A DNA stretch of 64,000 nucleotides from Petrolisthes cinctipes (lineage: Eukaryota > Arthropoda > Malacostraca > Decapoda > Porcellanidae): assembly GCA_033782935.1 (NCBI GenBank), contig JAWQEG010000519.1, forward strand, positions 268,001 through 332,000, written 5' to 3'. Numbering within the stretch: the first letter of the stretch is position 1; every line of letters starts with the position of its first letter. The notes beneath the pieces are model-generated. The model had not been told where the DNA came from, searched no databases, and saw only the letters and a program-made list of their open reading frames with translations. Positions 31,627-42,791 of the stretch are shown here, in pieces. A program made the translations under genes and the position numbers.

Positions 31627-33984
31627 ATGGCTGGGCGTAGTGAAGAAAATACGGGCTCGTTCGATTCGGTGCATCCTACCGCGCTGCCAGGCGCACCCGC
31701 TCCTGTAACCTCCACTCCGCGGGTGCAACCAGCTAGATTGCGTCATGCACCTGCAAGGTTGTCAGATTCTGCAATAGGGCGGGAATTGGAGAATCTGGCA
31801 GACCTTTCATATGGGAGTGACGACCTGGACAGCTACTCTGATACTGAATGGCAAGCTGACGAATCAACTGAGGAAGATGTCTGTGTAGCGGTGACTTCCA
31901 TCACAGCTCTTCCCTCAACTTCAGCCTTGCATGATGTGTCAGAGGTTACAGCCCCTGTTGCAATTCCGTCCACCAGTGGGGTGGGAGGTAGTTTGGGAGA
32001 CACTCTCTTGTCTCCCATTCCTACAACATCTGGCGTGGGAGGCAGGAAGAGGTCTACTCCTGCTTCAACCTCCAAACCTCGCTACGTCTCCACTCCCATG
32101 GGCAAGAGGCCGAGGAGGAGGTTAGATTTTTCGTCTTCCTCTTCCTCGTCGGACGAGGATGCGTCGCAACCAGTGGTGGTAAGAGGGAGGAGAGTAGGAG
32201 TAAGAGGGAAGGGTAAAGGAAGGGGGAAGAGGACAAAGGCAGCTTATCTCTCCCCTACAGTTGACCCTGATAGCCCGCCCCCCCGTGACCTGACGCCACC
32301 TCCCCCACCACCACACTCTCCCTCTCCTCTCGTGCCTGACGACTCACTCTCGCCTGCCCCTGGTACCGCTGCACCACCACCACCACAACAACAACGCCAA
32401 CAACGACAGCAACGCGGCGCACCTCGTCATAGACCCGCTGATCCCTATGTGTGGACGGATTGCGATGAATTTGCGCCTGATATACCTGCCTTTGACGACA
32501 GTCATTCAGGTATACAGGCCGCATTTCCCTGTCGTCAGAGGTCATCAATATTAGATTATTTCACTGCCTTTTTTGATATAATATTGATGACTTACATGAT
32601 GCAGGAGATAAACACCTTCAAACAACTCTCTGTGCAACTCAGCAATAGACCAGGCAGGGAACATAGTAAGATGTTGCAATGGGCTGACGTCGATATTGCT
32701 GAGTTGTATGTGTGGTTATCTTTGACCATGATGATGCCTCATGTCAAGAAACATCGCCTCAAGGACTTCTGGAGCACACACGCCCTGATATCCACACCTG
32801 CGTTCGGGAAATACATGTCCAGGGACAGGTATAGGGACATTTTGTCCTACCTGCACTTCGCCCCCAACATGGGTCCACACCCGAACGACAGGCTGTGGAA
32901 AATTAGGCCAGTAATGTCTATCCTCCAGGAGAAAATACGAGCATTTTTTCGACCATTCCAGAAAGTGGTTATCGACGAGTCTCTGGTGCTGTTCAGGGGA
33001 AGACTGTCCTTCATCCAGTACATCCCGTCAAAGAGGCATAGATTTGGCATCAAATTCTATGTCATCTGCGACTGTAAGACTGGCTATGTGTTGGATTTTA
33101 TACTCTATTCAGGTACGGATGTGGATGTCCCGGCCGACGACCCTCTTGGCTTCAGCGGGAGTGTTGTCAAGGCACTCATGGGGGATTACCTTGACAACAA
33201 CCACATCCTGTACACTGATAACTATTACACCTCTCCAGCACTTAGCCAGTTTCTCCTGCAGCACCAAACAGGATCCTGCGGAACTATTCGTGTCAACAGG
33301 AAGGGGTGGCCAGCATTCCCTCTCACCCGGAGGGGCGACTGCATCAAGAAGAAATGTGGGAACATGCTGGCCATCAAATGGCACGATAAACGCCCCGTCA
33401 ATATGCTCACCACCGTGAACAGGGGCGTGATGCAGGATTCTGGGAAGACTGAGCGCGGCACAGGTGATACCATCTACAAGCCTGATGCTGTGCTCGATTA
33501 TAACATCAATATGAGACTCGTTGATAAGTCAGACATGATGGTGAGTTCCATCGATTGTCTGAGAAAAACTTGTAAGTGGTACAAGAAGGCTTTCTTCCAC
33601 CTTCTTGATGTCACAGTGCTGAACTGTTATATACTCTACCTCCAGCATCACCCTGACTCCAAGTTGGCACTCCGGGAATTCGAGCTAGAGTTGATATCTC
33701 AGCTCCTGGAGAGGTTCAGCACTGTGCAACCACAGCAAGGCAGACAGGCAGCGGCACAACGGCCTGACAGGTTGCAGCAGAGTGGCTATATGGCTCGCCA
33801 CTACCTCACTAATCTGCCACCGTTGCCGTCAGGACGTCCAGGCTCTCGTCGCTGCTATGTTTGCAGGCACACAACACGTCACCCCCAGAAGTCCAAGGAA
33901 ACTCGCTTCTGGTGCAAGGAATGTTGTGTGCCGTTATGCCCTGGAAACTGCTTCTCAGACTACCATATATTGGAATATATATAG
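31627..33984 (+). CDS. piggyBac transposase, intact, 785 aa
   Basis: Cut-and-paste transposase that excises and inserts its element at TTAA. It starts at ATG 31627 in a good context (GACAATGG). The N-terminal 280 residues are acidic, Ser/Pro-rich and low in complexity, with a basic stretch RGKGKGRGKRTK. The DDE_Tnp_1_7 domain follows (about residues 300-660): VDIAELYVWLSLTMMM, FGKYMSRDRYRDILSYLHF, first aspartate in KVVIDESLVLFRGR, second in ILYTDNYYTSPAL, third region LDYNINMRLVDKSDMM. The C-terminus has the cysteine-rich, cross-brace zinc domain (CYVCRHTTRH, FWCKECCVPLC, CFSDYH). No stop or frameshift is seen, and 785 residues is on the long side for the family because of the N-terminal extension. 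Host domestication is not indicated, since the gene sits inside a complete element. Confidence 0.92.
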   Translation: MAGRSEENTGSFDSVHPTALPGAPAPVTSTPRVQPARLRHAPARLSDSAIGRELENLADLSYGSDDLDSYSDTEWQADESTEEDVCVAVTSITALPSTSALHDVSEVTAPVAIPSTSGVGGSLGDTLLSPIPTTSGVGGRKRSTPASTSKPRYVSTPMGKRPRRRLDFSSSSSSSDEDASQPVVVRGRRVGVRGKGKGRGKRTKAAYLSPTVDPDSPPPRDLTPPPPPPHSPSPLVPDDSLSPAPGTAAPPPPQQQRQQRQQRGAPRHRPADPYVWTDCDEFAPDIPAFDDSHSGIQAAFPCRQRSSILDYFTAFFDIILMTYMMQEINTFKQLSVQLSNRPGREHSKMLQWADVDIAELYVWLSLTMMMPHVKKHRLKDFWSTHALISTPAFGKYMSRDRYRDILSYLHFAPNMGPHPNDRLWKIRPVMSILQEKIRAFFRPFQKVVIDESLVLFRGRLSFIQYIPSKRHRFGIKFYVICDCKTGYVLDFILYSGTDVDVPADDPLGFSGSVVKALMGDYLDNNHILYTDNYYTSPALSQFLLQHQTGSCGTIRVNRKGWPAFPLTRRGDCIKKKCGNMLAIKWHDKRPVNMLTTVNRGVMQDSGKTERGTGDTIYKPDAVLDYNINMRLVDKSDMMVSSIDCLRKTCKWYKKAFFHLLDVTVLNCYILYLQHHPDSKLALREFELELISQLLERFSTVQPQQGRQAAAQRPDRLQQSGYMARHYLTNLPPLPSGRPGSRRCYVCRHTTRHPQKSKETRFWCKECCVPLCPGNCFSDYHILEYI

Positions 33985-34009
33985 AAGCAGGAAGTGATGG
34001 GAGTATGCG

Positions 34010-34260
34010 AATAAAGTGACAGTGACACTTGGTGACAGTGACACTATTTAGGCTATAAGAAAAGTGAGAGTGACACATTTGTACATATATTTTAGGCTGT
34101 AGTGACGTGATAGTGACACATTTGTACATATTAGGCTATAAGAAAAGTGAGAGTGACACATTTACGCATAGAAAAAATGATAATAAAAAATTTAAAACAA
34201 CAAAATACAAAAATATATAGAAAATAAGGATAACAGTGATAGTGACACATTTATATTTAC
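34010..34260. repeat. AGTGACAC repeats at the piggyBac 3' side
   Basis: Three to four loose copies of a 55-65-bp unit containing GGCTATAAGAAAAGTGAGAG and TGACACATTTGTACATAT. They lie between the transposase stop and the right end. Confidence 0.7.
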
Positions 34261-34797
34261 ATTGAACATGAACAAATGGTGCGAATGACACTGAAAATGT
34301 TTCGCGTAAATACTGTACATAACTCCCACGCTTCTCTCCAGGGCATAAAACCACTCTGGAATGGTCAGCTAACCACACAAATAATACAGGGGCTGTAATG
34401 GTAGGATGCACACGAACCGTACGACGTGTCGCCCGGGGGAGGCAAGTGTTGCGTCATTCTGCCGGCGGCCATCTTTTCTCCACCCACGCCAGTCCTTGTC
34501 AGAGCCACGCTCACAAAGCGAACGCAGCCTCGCTCTCACGGGAAAAGTGACCTCCATTCCTCACTTGATTTCTCGGCAATGGAGTGTCCTAGAGAGCTAG
34601 GGTTGGTTTTAATGGAAAGAGGAGGAGTTGATGGTGAGTACACAATCAAATTTAAGTTGTTCAGTATTGTAGTTTAGACGTAGGGAGTAAGAGAAGTAGA
34701 GTGATTTTCCGGGAAATACCCGGACAGGCAGGATAAAAGTTAGTATTGGACCCGTACTCACAGCACGTAATTTCATTCTTGCCCCGTCCCGGAGGGG
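34261..34797. other. piggyBac 3' non-coding region
   Basis: No convincing gene. GC-rich patches (GTCGCCCGGGGGAGG, CTGCCGGCGGCCATC) and short overlapping open frames show no recognisable domain. Confidence 0.5.
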
Positions 34798-35371
34798 TTA
34801 AAGAAAGATATGTTAGAGGAAATGAAGAATGAAATGGAGTTAAAACTGAAGAAGAGAGATAAGAAAATAGAGATAATGAAAGTAGAACTAAAAAGTGAAA
34901 TGGTTGAAGATATGAAAGAGAGAGAGGAAATAGAGAGAAAGAGGAATAATATTATCATTTATAATTTAGAAGAACCCGAGGAATCAGAACCAAAGGAAAA
35001 GATACAGAGAGACATAGAAAACTCTCTGGATATAATACAAAGGGAAGTAAAAGTAGAGGATGTAGAAATTTTGGATGCAGCAAGATTAGGATTAATAAAT
35101 GAACCAGGAAAGAAGAGACCACTCCTGTTAAAATTAAAAGAAACATGGATGAAACGGCAGATTCTGAAAAATGCAAAGAACCTTAAGAATACAAACCATA
35201 GGCTAGCAAAAAGAATATCTATCACCTTGGATATGACTAAGAAAGAGAGACAACAAAATAAGGAGCTCTGGGAGGAATTAAAAAGAAAACGAGAACTGGG
35301 AGAAAAGGGATGGTATATAAAGGATGCAAAGTTAATGAGAAATAATTTTCAAGGAGAAAGAGGACAAATAT

Positions 35372-38300
35372 ATTGAGAGCATATGTAAGATTAAACTAAT
35401 AAACATACAAGGGCTAACAAAAGTAAAGATGACGGAATTACAAGATTTAATTAAAAGTGATGAATTTTTATGTTTAACGGAAACACACCAAAAGTGTGAG
35501 AATATCAGTCTCTGTGATCACATATACTCAATAAGTAATATGAGGGAAATGGAGGAAAAGAAAGGAGGGGGATTGATGATTTTGTCGGAGAAGGATGAAG
35601 ATAGTAAAATTGAAAAGATAACAACTAGAAATAAGGATTTGTTATTTTGCAAGTGTAAATTAGGAAATATTTGTTTTAAGCTGCTTTTGGTCTATTTACC
35701 TGCGGGAAATAAAGAAGAGGATAAAAGAAGATACACTATTTTAAAAACAGAAATAGAAGTATAGTAGAAAATATAGGGGAGATACCCTTTGTCCTACTTG
35801 GGGATTTTAACGGGACATTTGGGATTCCTTCGAGAGCAGGAAATGGATAGACGAGGGGAAGATGTGATTAACTGGATGGAAAACTATAATCTTATTCTAC
35901 TAAACAATGACCAGAGGTGTGAAGGGTTGATAACATGGGAGAGAGGAAAATCAAAAAGTGTGATAGACTTCGTTCTGGTGAACCATAAATTTTATGATGT
36001 ATACGAAGCAATGAAAATAGATGAAAGAAAAGAAATAACGGAATTATCTGACCCTAATTTGATTGAAATATTAATCAAAGGAGAGACACAAAATAGAAAA
36101 TACACAAATGATCAATGGCAAGAAAATATTTATTATACAACAGACAAAGAAGCATTACAGATATATAAGGAAGAAGTGGAAGGAGAGTGCAATGAAGAGG
36201 TACAAGATATGGTAGAGTTTGGTGAAATCATGACAAGAAGTGCAGAATGTATTTTAAAAAAAAGTATAGAAGGAGAAAGGATAAGAGACATATAAACAGG
36301 ATTGAACCACCATGGATGTGTGAAGAAATTAGAAAGGAAATCAAGAAAAGAAAGAAGCTTAATAGAGAGAAACGAAATGAGGCTAGTGAAGAAGTAAAAG
36401 ATAGACTTTGGAGCTTATATAAGGTACAAAAAGATAGGGTGAAAAGATTGATCAAAGAAGCAATAATAAAACATGAGAAAAAGGTGACAGAGGAGATGAA
36501 TGGAAGTAGTGACAAAAGTAAGAGATTATGGCAATATATTGACAAATTAAAAGGTAAAGAAATAAACTATGATAAGGACAAAGGGGAATTATATAGTACA
36601 GAGGGAGGAATACTTAAACCAGAAGATGCAGCTCAAGAGCTTGAAATGTTTTGGAAGGATATATACCAAAATCATGACAATAACATAAAGAAGGTTTGGA
36701 ACACACAAGAAAAAGGAAGGTACAAAATTTTTATAGAGGAACAAATAATGAATGAAACTAATCAAGACAAGAGACAGTACATGGTAATGGAACATATGGA
36801 TATGACTGTTGGAATGGGCCTAGCTCGGATAACAACAACCATGGAAGAACCAATAATAAATAAAGAAGAAATTATAAAAACATTAAAAGGCTTCAAAAAC
36901 AAAAAGGCAGCTGGTCCAGATGGGGTAAAACCAGAATGCTACAAGGCATTGATAGATAGTGAAAAATGCATAGAAAAGTTACTATACTGTTTTAATAAAA
37001 TAATTAGACAAGGAAAAGTCCCACAAACCTGGAAAACCTCAAGAACAGTAATGCTACCAAAAAAAGTTAAACCAACAGCCCAGGATTTAAGACCCATATA
37101 GCACTCACAAATATTGATTACAAAATATTTATGTCAATAATGAAGAGCAAAATAGAACAACAACTACAAGTTAATGATTTAAATAGTGAATTGCAGTCCG
37201 GATTTACACAGGGAAGAAGAATTGAAGACAATATACTCATACTCAGGTACTGTATTGAAAAAAACTACAAGAACAAGACACCATTAATCGTAGCAGCAAT
37301 AGACTTTAAGAAGGCATAGGACTCAATAAAAAGAGAAGAGATCATAAAAAATCTAAAAGAAATAAAAACACATGAAAATATGATAGATATAATAAGTGAT
37401 GTGTACCAGAATGATACAACACAACTGTGTTTAAGCAGAAAAATAGAAAAAGAGATAAAGATAACAAGCGGTATACGCCAAGGGTGCACAGGATCTAATG
37501 GACTGCAGTTTTCACAATCAATGTTAGAGGCAAAAGCAAACATTATAAGACTGAGCAATGTAAGCAGGAAATGTGGGTTGGAGTTAAATAAAAAGTGAGC
37601 AAATTCATAATCTTCAATATGGAAAATCAACCAGCAAAACTAGAAGGGATAGAAGTGGTGGAGACTATTAAATATTTGGGAGTGGATATTGGAAACAAGA
37701 GAGACTGTTTTAAGAATTACAAAGTTAATATTTAAAAAAAAGCAAAGAAACTAGCAAATATGACCTACTCAGTGACAGCCAGGAGTTGTAACAAACTAAT
37801 GATTGGAAAAACTTTGTGGAAAGGTCTGGCATTGCCTGGAATACTGTATGGGGTTGGTGTGGTGGATTATAACAAGAAAGAAATAGATACGTTACAAAAA
37901 ATTGAAAACTCAGTGTACCGAACAATTCTTGGGGCAGAAAAAAGACCAGCAATTAGTGGACGAAGAGGAGAAGTGGGTGCCTCACTCATGAAATAAAAAA
38001 TTACTAGAACAAAATTACAATATTTACAAGGAATAATGAGAGATGGAGGAAACAAATTAACATACGAAATAGTAGAAGAATTGAAGGATAATAGAACAAA
38101 TAAATGGATGAAGGAATGTGAGGAGGGAATGAAAGCATTAGATATCAATTTAGATAAACTAAAAATCATGAAGAAGCAAGAACTCCTAAACAAGATTTAT
38201 GAATTGGACACTAAGAACTGGTGAGAGGAAATGGAAAGTAAGACTACCCTAAAGATTTACAGAAAATGGAAAAAGGAAATGGGAATGACAGAGGAACTAT

Positions 38301-38594
38301 ATGACAATAACACCAGCATCAGTGGTGTTATTTAAATGTAGGACAAATACTTTAAACTTGGGAGATAGAAAAAGATTTAGAAAAGAGGACAATGAAACAG
38401 GATGTAAGATGTGTGGAACAGATCCAGAAAACTTAGAACATTTTGTGCTTGACTGTACTGGCTATGTTGAAGAAAGAAGTAAAATTGGAAAATTGCAACA
38501 ACCTTATATCGAATGCAAGGAAAACATCATTGGAGGGTTGTTATTCGACAGTGGAAAATGTTTGGACAATATAAAAGAATATGGTAAATATTAA
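35372..38594 (+). pseudogene. U5 LINE ORF2, longest contiguous copy, broken
   Basis: Endonuclease, linker, RT and C-terminal zinc knuckle are all represented, without an insertion. The start ATG is ATT. A frame loss at about 35757 (GAAGTATAG for GAAGGTATAG) and the AACGGGACATTTGGG change near 35808 break the endonuclease. The linker and early RT (36247-37101) read openly through NKKAAGPDGVKPECYKAL to RPI, then the shared ATATAG frameshift follows. A TAG in motif A (AAIDFKKA stop, 37317) and a TGA near 37596 follow. Between GIRQGCTGS and MLEAKANIIRL the catalytic Y/FADD segment is missing. The knuckle CKMCG...HFVLDC is at about 38405-38455. Confidence 0.85.
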
Positions 38595-39500
38595 ATGAAT
38601 TACTGTTTTTGGGTACGGTTTTTCTACCTTCATTACCCACTTATTTAGACCATTCTAAAACTATTTCCTTCTATGGCATTTTCTCCGCAAATAAGAATAT
38701 CTTTATAAGTATTGGAAAATAAGGGAGAAGAAATTAAAGGAACTCAGCAACAAATAAACGACAGAAGAGGTGCCGTTGTAAAGGCTATCCCTCGACATCA
38801 TCGCATCGCATCGCATCACTCTCAGTCATCATCATCAACAACAACAACGATAATAAAGTGTGAGTTTTAGTAGTTTTCTATGTTGTATTGTTGTAATTGA
38901 TAATATTAATGGTTCTTTAGTGGTTTATTATGATATATACGAGTCAATAGAGAAGGAAACCAAGTGAAATACAATATATAATTCATCGATATAAGATAAT
39001 TAAATTTGACTAGTATAATCATTTAATTAATTAACACAGGCTTAGTAAATTACGTTATTAACCTGTAAAGTAATGATTAAAACAAGCCTGGAAACACACA
39101 CACACACAACCCTTGGAAAAAAACCACACACACAAACCTGGGAAAAAAAAAACCCTGAGGAAATATAACGGTAATTATCTATTATATTGCCATTTTATAT
39201 TACAATGTTTTTACCTTCTCTACCCACTAATTTATAACATTCTAAAACACTTTTCTTCTATAGCATTTTCTTTTGCAATGCCCCATTTCCAAGATACGGC
39301 ATATTCAAATGGGGCATTTTGAAATTAGCCTGACCGGTAAATATTGAAAGAATTTCCGTTATTGAGTACAATTTTTCTACCTTCTGTACCCACTAATTTA
39401 GACCATTCTAAGACTATTTTTCTTCTATGGAATTTCCTCTGCAAATGCCCCATTTCAAAGATAGGGCATATTCAAATGGGGCATTTTGAAATTAGCCTGA
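38595..39500 (+). repeat. U5 LINE 3' tail and module
   Basis: Same order as in U1, with two modules and (AC)n at about 39095. No gene seen. Confidence 0.65.
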
Positions 39501-40365
39501 CCTTACCTGACCTGACCTAGACCGCATCAGACTATCGGGAACTAACCTGTGCAAACGACTGGGACCTAGCCTGTGCAAACTACTTGGACCTAACCTGTGC
39601 AAACGACCGGGACCTAACCTGTGCAAACTACTGGGACCTAACCTGGGCAAACTACTGGGACCTAACCTGACCCAACCAAACCTAACATAACCTTTCCTTA
39701 TCTGACCTGACCTAACCTAACCTAACATTATCTGACCTAACCTAACCAAACCTTACCTTACCTTATCTGACCTAATCTAACATAACCAAACCTTACCGTA
39801 TCTAACCTAACCTAACCAAACCAAACTTTACCTTATCTGACCTAACATAACATAACATAACCTAACATAACCAAACCTTACCTTATCTGACCTAACCTTG
39901 TAATGGCCGGACCTGAGAGTTAAAGGCAGAATTTGAAAGCTACGCCAGTGGAGTACTCTTATGGCTTACCCGGTAGAAGCACTGCCTGAGATTTCTCTGG
40001 TCCGGGGTTCGATTCCCCGTGGGTACGACTAGAATTTAAATGGATAAATTTCTGGGTCTGACTTGCTTGATTGATTGGGATTATTACAACCTAACATAAC
40101 CAAACCTTACTTTATCTAACCTAACATAACCAAACCTTACCTTACCTTATCTGATCTAACTTAACATAACCAAACCTTACCTTATCTGACCTAACCTAAC
40201 ATAACATAACCTTACCTGACCTAACCTAACATAACCAAACCTTACCTTATCTGCCTAACCTAACATAACATAACCTTACCTAACCTAACCTAACCTAACA
40301 TAGACCACAGCAGACTATCGGGACCTAACCGAGGCAAACTACCGGGACCTAACTGGACATAGTCA
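39501..40365. repeat. U5 (AACCT)n field with 24-bp satellite
   Basis: Six 24-bp units at 39540-39670, then AACATAACC/CTTATCTGACC arrays interrupted by the SINE at 39898-40089. Confidence 0.85.
39898..40089 (+). mobile_element. tRNA-like SINE in U5 AACCT field
   Basis: A 192-bp copy of the U1 element at the same position. The tRNA-like core is 39953-40026 with A box TGGCTTACCCGG and a perfect B box GGTTCGATTCC; the T stem CGGGG/CCCCG is perfect. Confidence 0.6.
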
Positions 40366-40569
40366 ATTTTTGGTGCTACAGAATATTACAGTAAATATTC
40401 AGTAAATGTTTGAATCTTCAAATGATGTAAGACTGGTGTTATTGTTTCAGATTCATATGAAGTAACACTGTGGTTGGCAGCCCTGACACCAATAACAGTG
40501 TGGTTGGCAGCGCTGACAACAGTATTAACCAAGTGGTCATATTGGTGGCAGAATAAAGCTGTGTTAGTG

Positions 40570-41463
40570 ATGGAGGTGGAAGGAAGTGACACCATCAATG
40601 TTGTCAGAGAAGAGAAGTGTAACAAGTTGGTCTGTCAACAATGTGGTCAAAAGTTTAGTAGGAAATGCCATCTCACTCACCATTTGTTGACTCATACTGG
40701 AAAGAAAATGTTTATGTGTGATGAGTGTGGTAAAAAGTTTGTGACAAAGGGTAAACTAAAGCGACACATACTTATACACACAGGAGTGAAGAACTTTGAA
40801 TGTGAAGAATGTGGTAAAAAGTTTGTGACAAAGAATTATTTAAAGAAACACAGCATTGTTCACACAGGAGTGAAGAACTTTGAATGTGAAGAATGTGGTA
40901 AAAAGTTTCTGACAAAGGGTGAGATAAAGCGACACATACTTATTCACACAGGAGTGAAGAACTTTGAATGTGAAGAATGTGGTAAAAAGTTTCTGACAAA
41001 GTTTAAACTAAAGCGACACATACTTATACACACAGGAGTGAAGAACTTTGAATGTGAAGAATGTGGTAAAAAGTTTGTGACAAAGAGTGTTATAAAGCAC
41101 CACATACTTATACACACAGGAGAAAAGAACTTTGAATGTGAAGAATGTGGTAAAAAGTTTGTGAGAAAAAGCGATCTAAAGCAACACATACTTATACACA
41201 CAGGAGAAAAGAACTTTGAATGTGAAGAATGTGGTAAAAAGTTTGTGAGAAAATGTGATCTAAAGAAGCACATACTTATACACACAGGAGTGAAGGACTT
41301 TAAATGTAATGAATGTGGTAAAAAGTTTGTGACAAAGAGTGAAATAAAGCGACACATACTTATACACACAGGAGTGAAGGGCTTTGAATGTGAAGAATGT
41401 GGTAAAAGGTTTGGTCAGAAATCTACCCTTAATAAACATAAAAAAGTTCATACAAGAGTGTAG
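40570..41463 (+). CDS. U5 poly-C2H2 zinc-finger protein, 10 fingers
   Basis: Predicted DNA-binding protein of 297 residues with ten complete C2H2 fingers. After finger 1 the second finger is KKFVTKGKLKRHILIH. The hallmark HSIVH sequence appears in finger 3 (VTKNYLKKHSIVH), a sign of finger exchange. Other helix strings are LTKGEIKR, LTKFKLKR, VTKSVIKH, VRKSDLKQ, VRKCDLKK, VTKSEIKR and, last, GQKSTLNK. The C-terminus is HKKVHTRV. The exon is open to the TTTCAG acceptor (from 40451). The stop at 41461-41463 (GTG TAG) is followed by the extra finger and AATAAA at 41542. Confidence 0.8.
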   Translation: MEVEGSDTINVVREEKCNKLVCQQCGQKFSRKCHLTHHLLTHTGKKMFMCDECGKKFVTKGKLKRHILIHTGVKNFECEECGKKFVTKNYLKKHSIVHTGVKNFECEECGKKFLTKGEIKRHILIHTGVKNFECEECGKKFLTKFKLKRHILIHTGVKNFECEECGKKFVTKSVIKHHILIHTGEKNFECEECGKKFVRKSDLKQHILIHTGEKNFECEECGKKFVRKCDLKKHILIHTGVKDFKCNECGKKFVTKSEIKRHILIHTGVKGFECEECGKRFGQKSTLNKHKKVHTRV

Positions 41464-41541
41464 GGTTTTAAATGTAATGAATGTGGTAAAAAGTTTCCTG
41501 ACAAATCCCAACTCACGTTACACAAAACTGTTCACACATGA

Positions 41542-41547
41542 AATAAA
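41542..41547 (+). terminator. poly(A) signal AATAAA, U5 ZNF
   Basis: Canonical hexamer after the post-stop finger. Confidence 0.5.
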
Positions 41548-41636
41548 ACATTGAATGTAAGCGGTGGCAAACAATGATTGCTCCCCTCCTCCCTAAGCAT
41601 GATAGGAAAAAACTGAAAATATCAAGAGGTAGCACA

Positions 41637-41849
41637 TTATATTGTAGGTGTATGGTGACAAGGTGAGTATTCAGTGTTGCTTCCATTGGCATCATGAACA
41701 GCTTCAAGACGAGCAGGGTAGGAAGACAAAAGTGACTCAAAGAGCTCCGTGTTGAACTCCATTACCCGAAGCACACCATTGATGTGCTCCTCCATCTTGG
41801 TACGACTAAATGGAGTTGATAGAGGTTCACACAACATCCTTTTTTTCAA
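41637..41849 (-). pseudogene. U5 Tc1/mariner-like C-terminal remnant
   Basis: Same relic as in U1. The cassette stops 117 bases further on, at 41966. Confidence 0.45.
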
Positions 41850-42063
41850 CCTCGTCCTTCAAGATAGATCCAACATTTTCGCAGATGAGGAGAATTACTG
41901 GGCCACTCAATATTACCAAGGACTATAAGGGGTACAGTTATGTTTGCATCTTTAGCAAGACCCGACAGCAAAGCTGGTTTACCCCTGCCACTTCACTACA
42001 GGGCAAACTTTCCCTCCAGCATTCAGCCGAACCTGATAGTGTGCCGGTCCTAGGCTCACTCCA

Positions 42064-42741
42064 TGCCCGTGGAAGGAAGATGGCTGATGCCCAACCACGG
42101 CAGCAATAGCAGCAGCAGACAGACATTGTCACTGTCTGCATCAAGACTGCTGTTGCCTTAGCTGCAGAAGGGCTATGTCATCTCTCTGACCTCCTGGACA
42201 TCTTCAAGAGAAATGGCTTACCACCAATAGCCATTTCTCCTGATCTGCAACCACCTCTACAGCCACCACCAAGAAACGAGGCAACAAGCCTGCACGACTA
42301 GGGAGGAGCAGAACAGACACACCACCACCCCCTCTGGCCCACCCCTGTCACCAGTTGATGTTGCCTCGCCCACTCAACTGGGCGAACAGCATGAAGGCAC
42401 CACCACCTGAACCTTCCCTACAAGACCTCAAGACTGAGGAGGACTCTGACACCAGTTCCCCCTCCAACACCAATAGCAACACCATTGACAACATGGACCT
42501 GGAAGATGGAGGGGAATGGCAGACAGCCGGGAGGAGGAAGAGGAGAAGAAGGATGGACAGCCAGTCATCACAACAACAGCTGCCTGACACCACCAAATTT
42601 TGGATGACTGCTTCTCCTCGCCTCGACCGTTTTCAACAACACATCTCCCGACGACGTGACCCCAACATCTTCCAGGTCAGAGAAGAGTTGACCACCCCCA
42701 TAAGACGTCCTTATGAATACCATACAGTACAAAATAAATGA
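42064..42741 (+). pseudogene. unrecognised proline/serine-rich coding stretch, copy A
   Basis: I do not recognise this. One frame reads through ARGRKMADAQPRQQ to a TAG at 42107 (CAG in copy B). The second frame then gives MLPRPLNWANSMKAPPPEPS and DLEDGGEWQTAGRRKRRRRM, ending HTVQNK at 42741. In copy B the corresponding TGA is a sense codon (ATT), so this copy is shorter. The GEWQTAGRRKRRRR stretch recalls ORF1 proteins of some non-LTR elements, and an A15 run follows 35 bases downstream. A processed or LINE-derived origin is possible but not shown. Confidence 0.35.
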
Positions 42742-42776
42742 CTGCCTTAATTCCCAAAACAAAGGGTGATAAGCAT

Positions 42777-42791
42777 AAAAAAAAAAAAAAA
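42777..42791 (+). repeat. A15 run after the unrecognised ORF
   Basis: Poly(A) run that could mark the 3' end of a retroposed sequence. It is conserved in copy B (61020-61035). Confidence 0.5.

Larger units (their letters stand above)
31413..34797 (+). mobile_element. piggyBac transposon, 3,385 bp, TTAA target site
   Basis: Flanked on both sides by TTAA (31409-31412 and 34798-34801) inside sequence that is continuous in the other LINE copies. The ends are C/G-rich: CCCCCAGAGTCCGGG at the left and CCCGGAGGGG at the right, an imperfect inverted terminal match. Three near-identical 36-bp subterminal repeats with a palindromic GCGGGAAATCCCGC core lie at 31418-31520. CCGGGAAATACCCGG lies near the right end (about 34708). 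One large transposase gene fills 31627-33984. AGTGACAC repeats lie at 34015-34255. It is more GC-rich than its surroundings, which fits a recent arrival. Confidence 0.92.
31082..35388 (+). pseudogene. U5 LINE ORF1, split by piggyBac
   Basis: The 5' part, 31082-31412, has an intact-looking PHD finger (ICGRCENRVK, QCDMCSVWFHIGC, WICSGC). The gene is cut within the coiled coil (ESLDKL) by a piggyBac element and resumes at 34798 (KKDMLEEMKNEMELKLKKRD) through the RRM-like and C-terminal domains. TGA at about 35374 replaces GGA just before the natural end at 35388. The same base change turns the ORF2 start ATG into ATT. Without the insertion the frame would be continuous across the TTAA. Confidence 0.85.
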
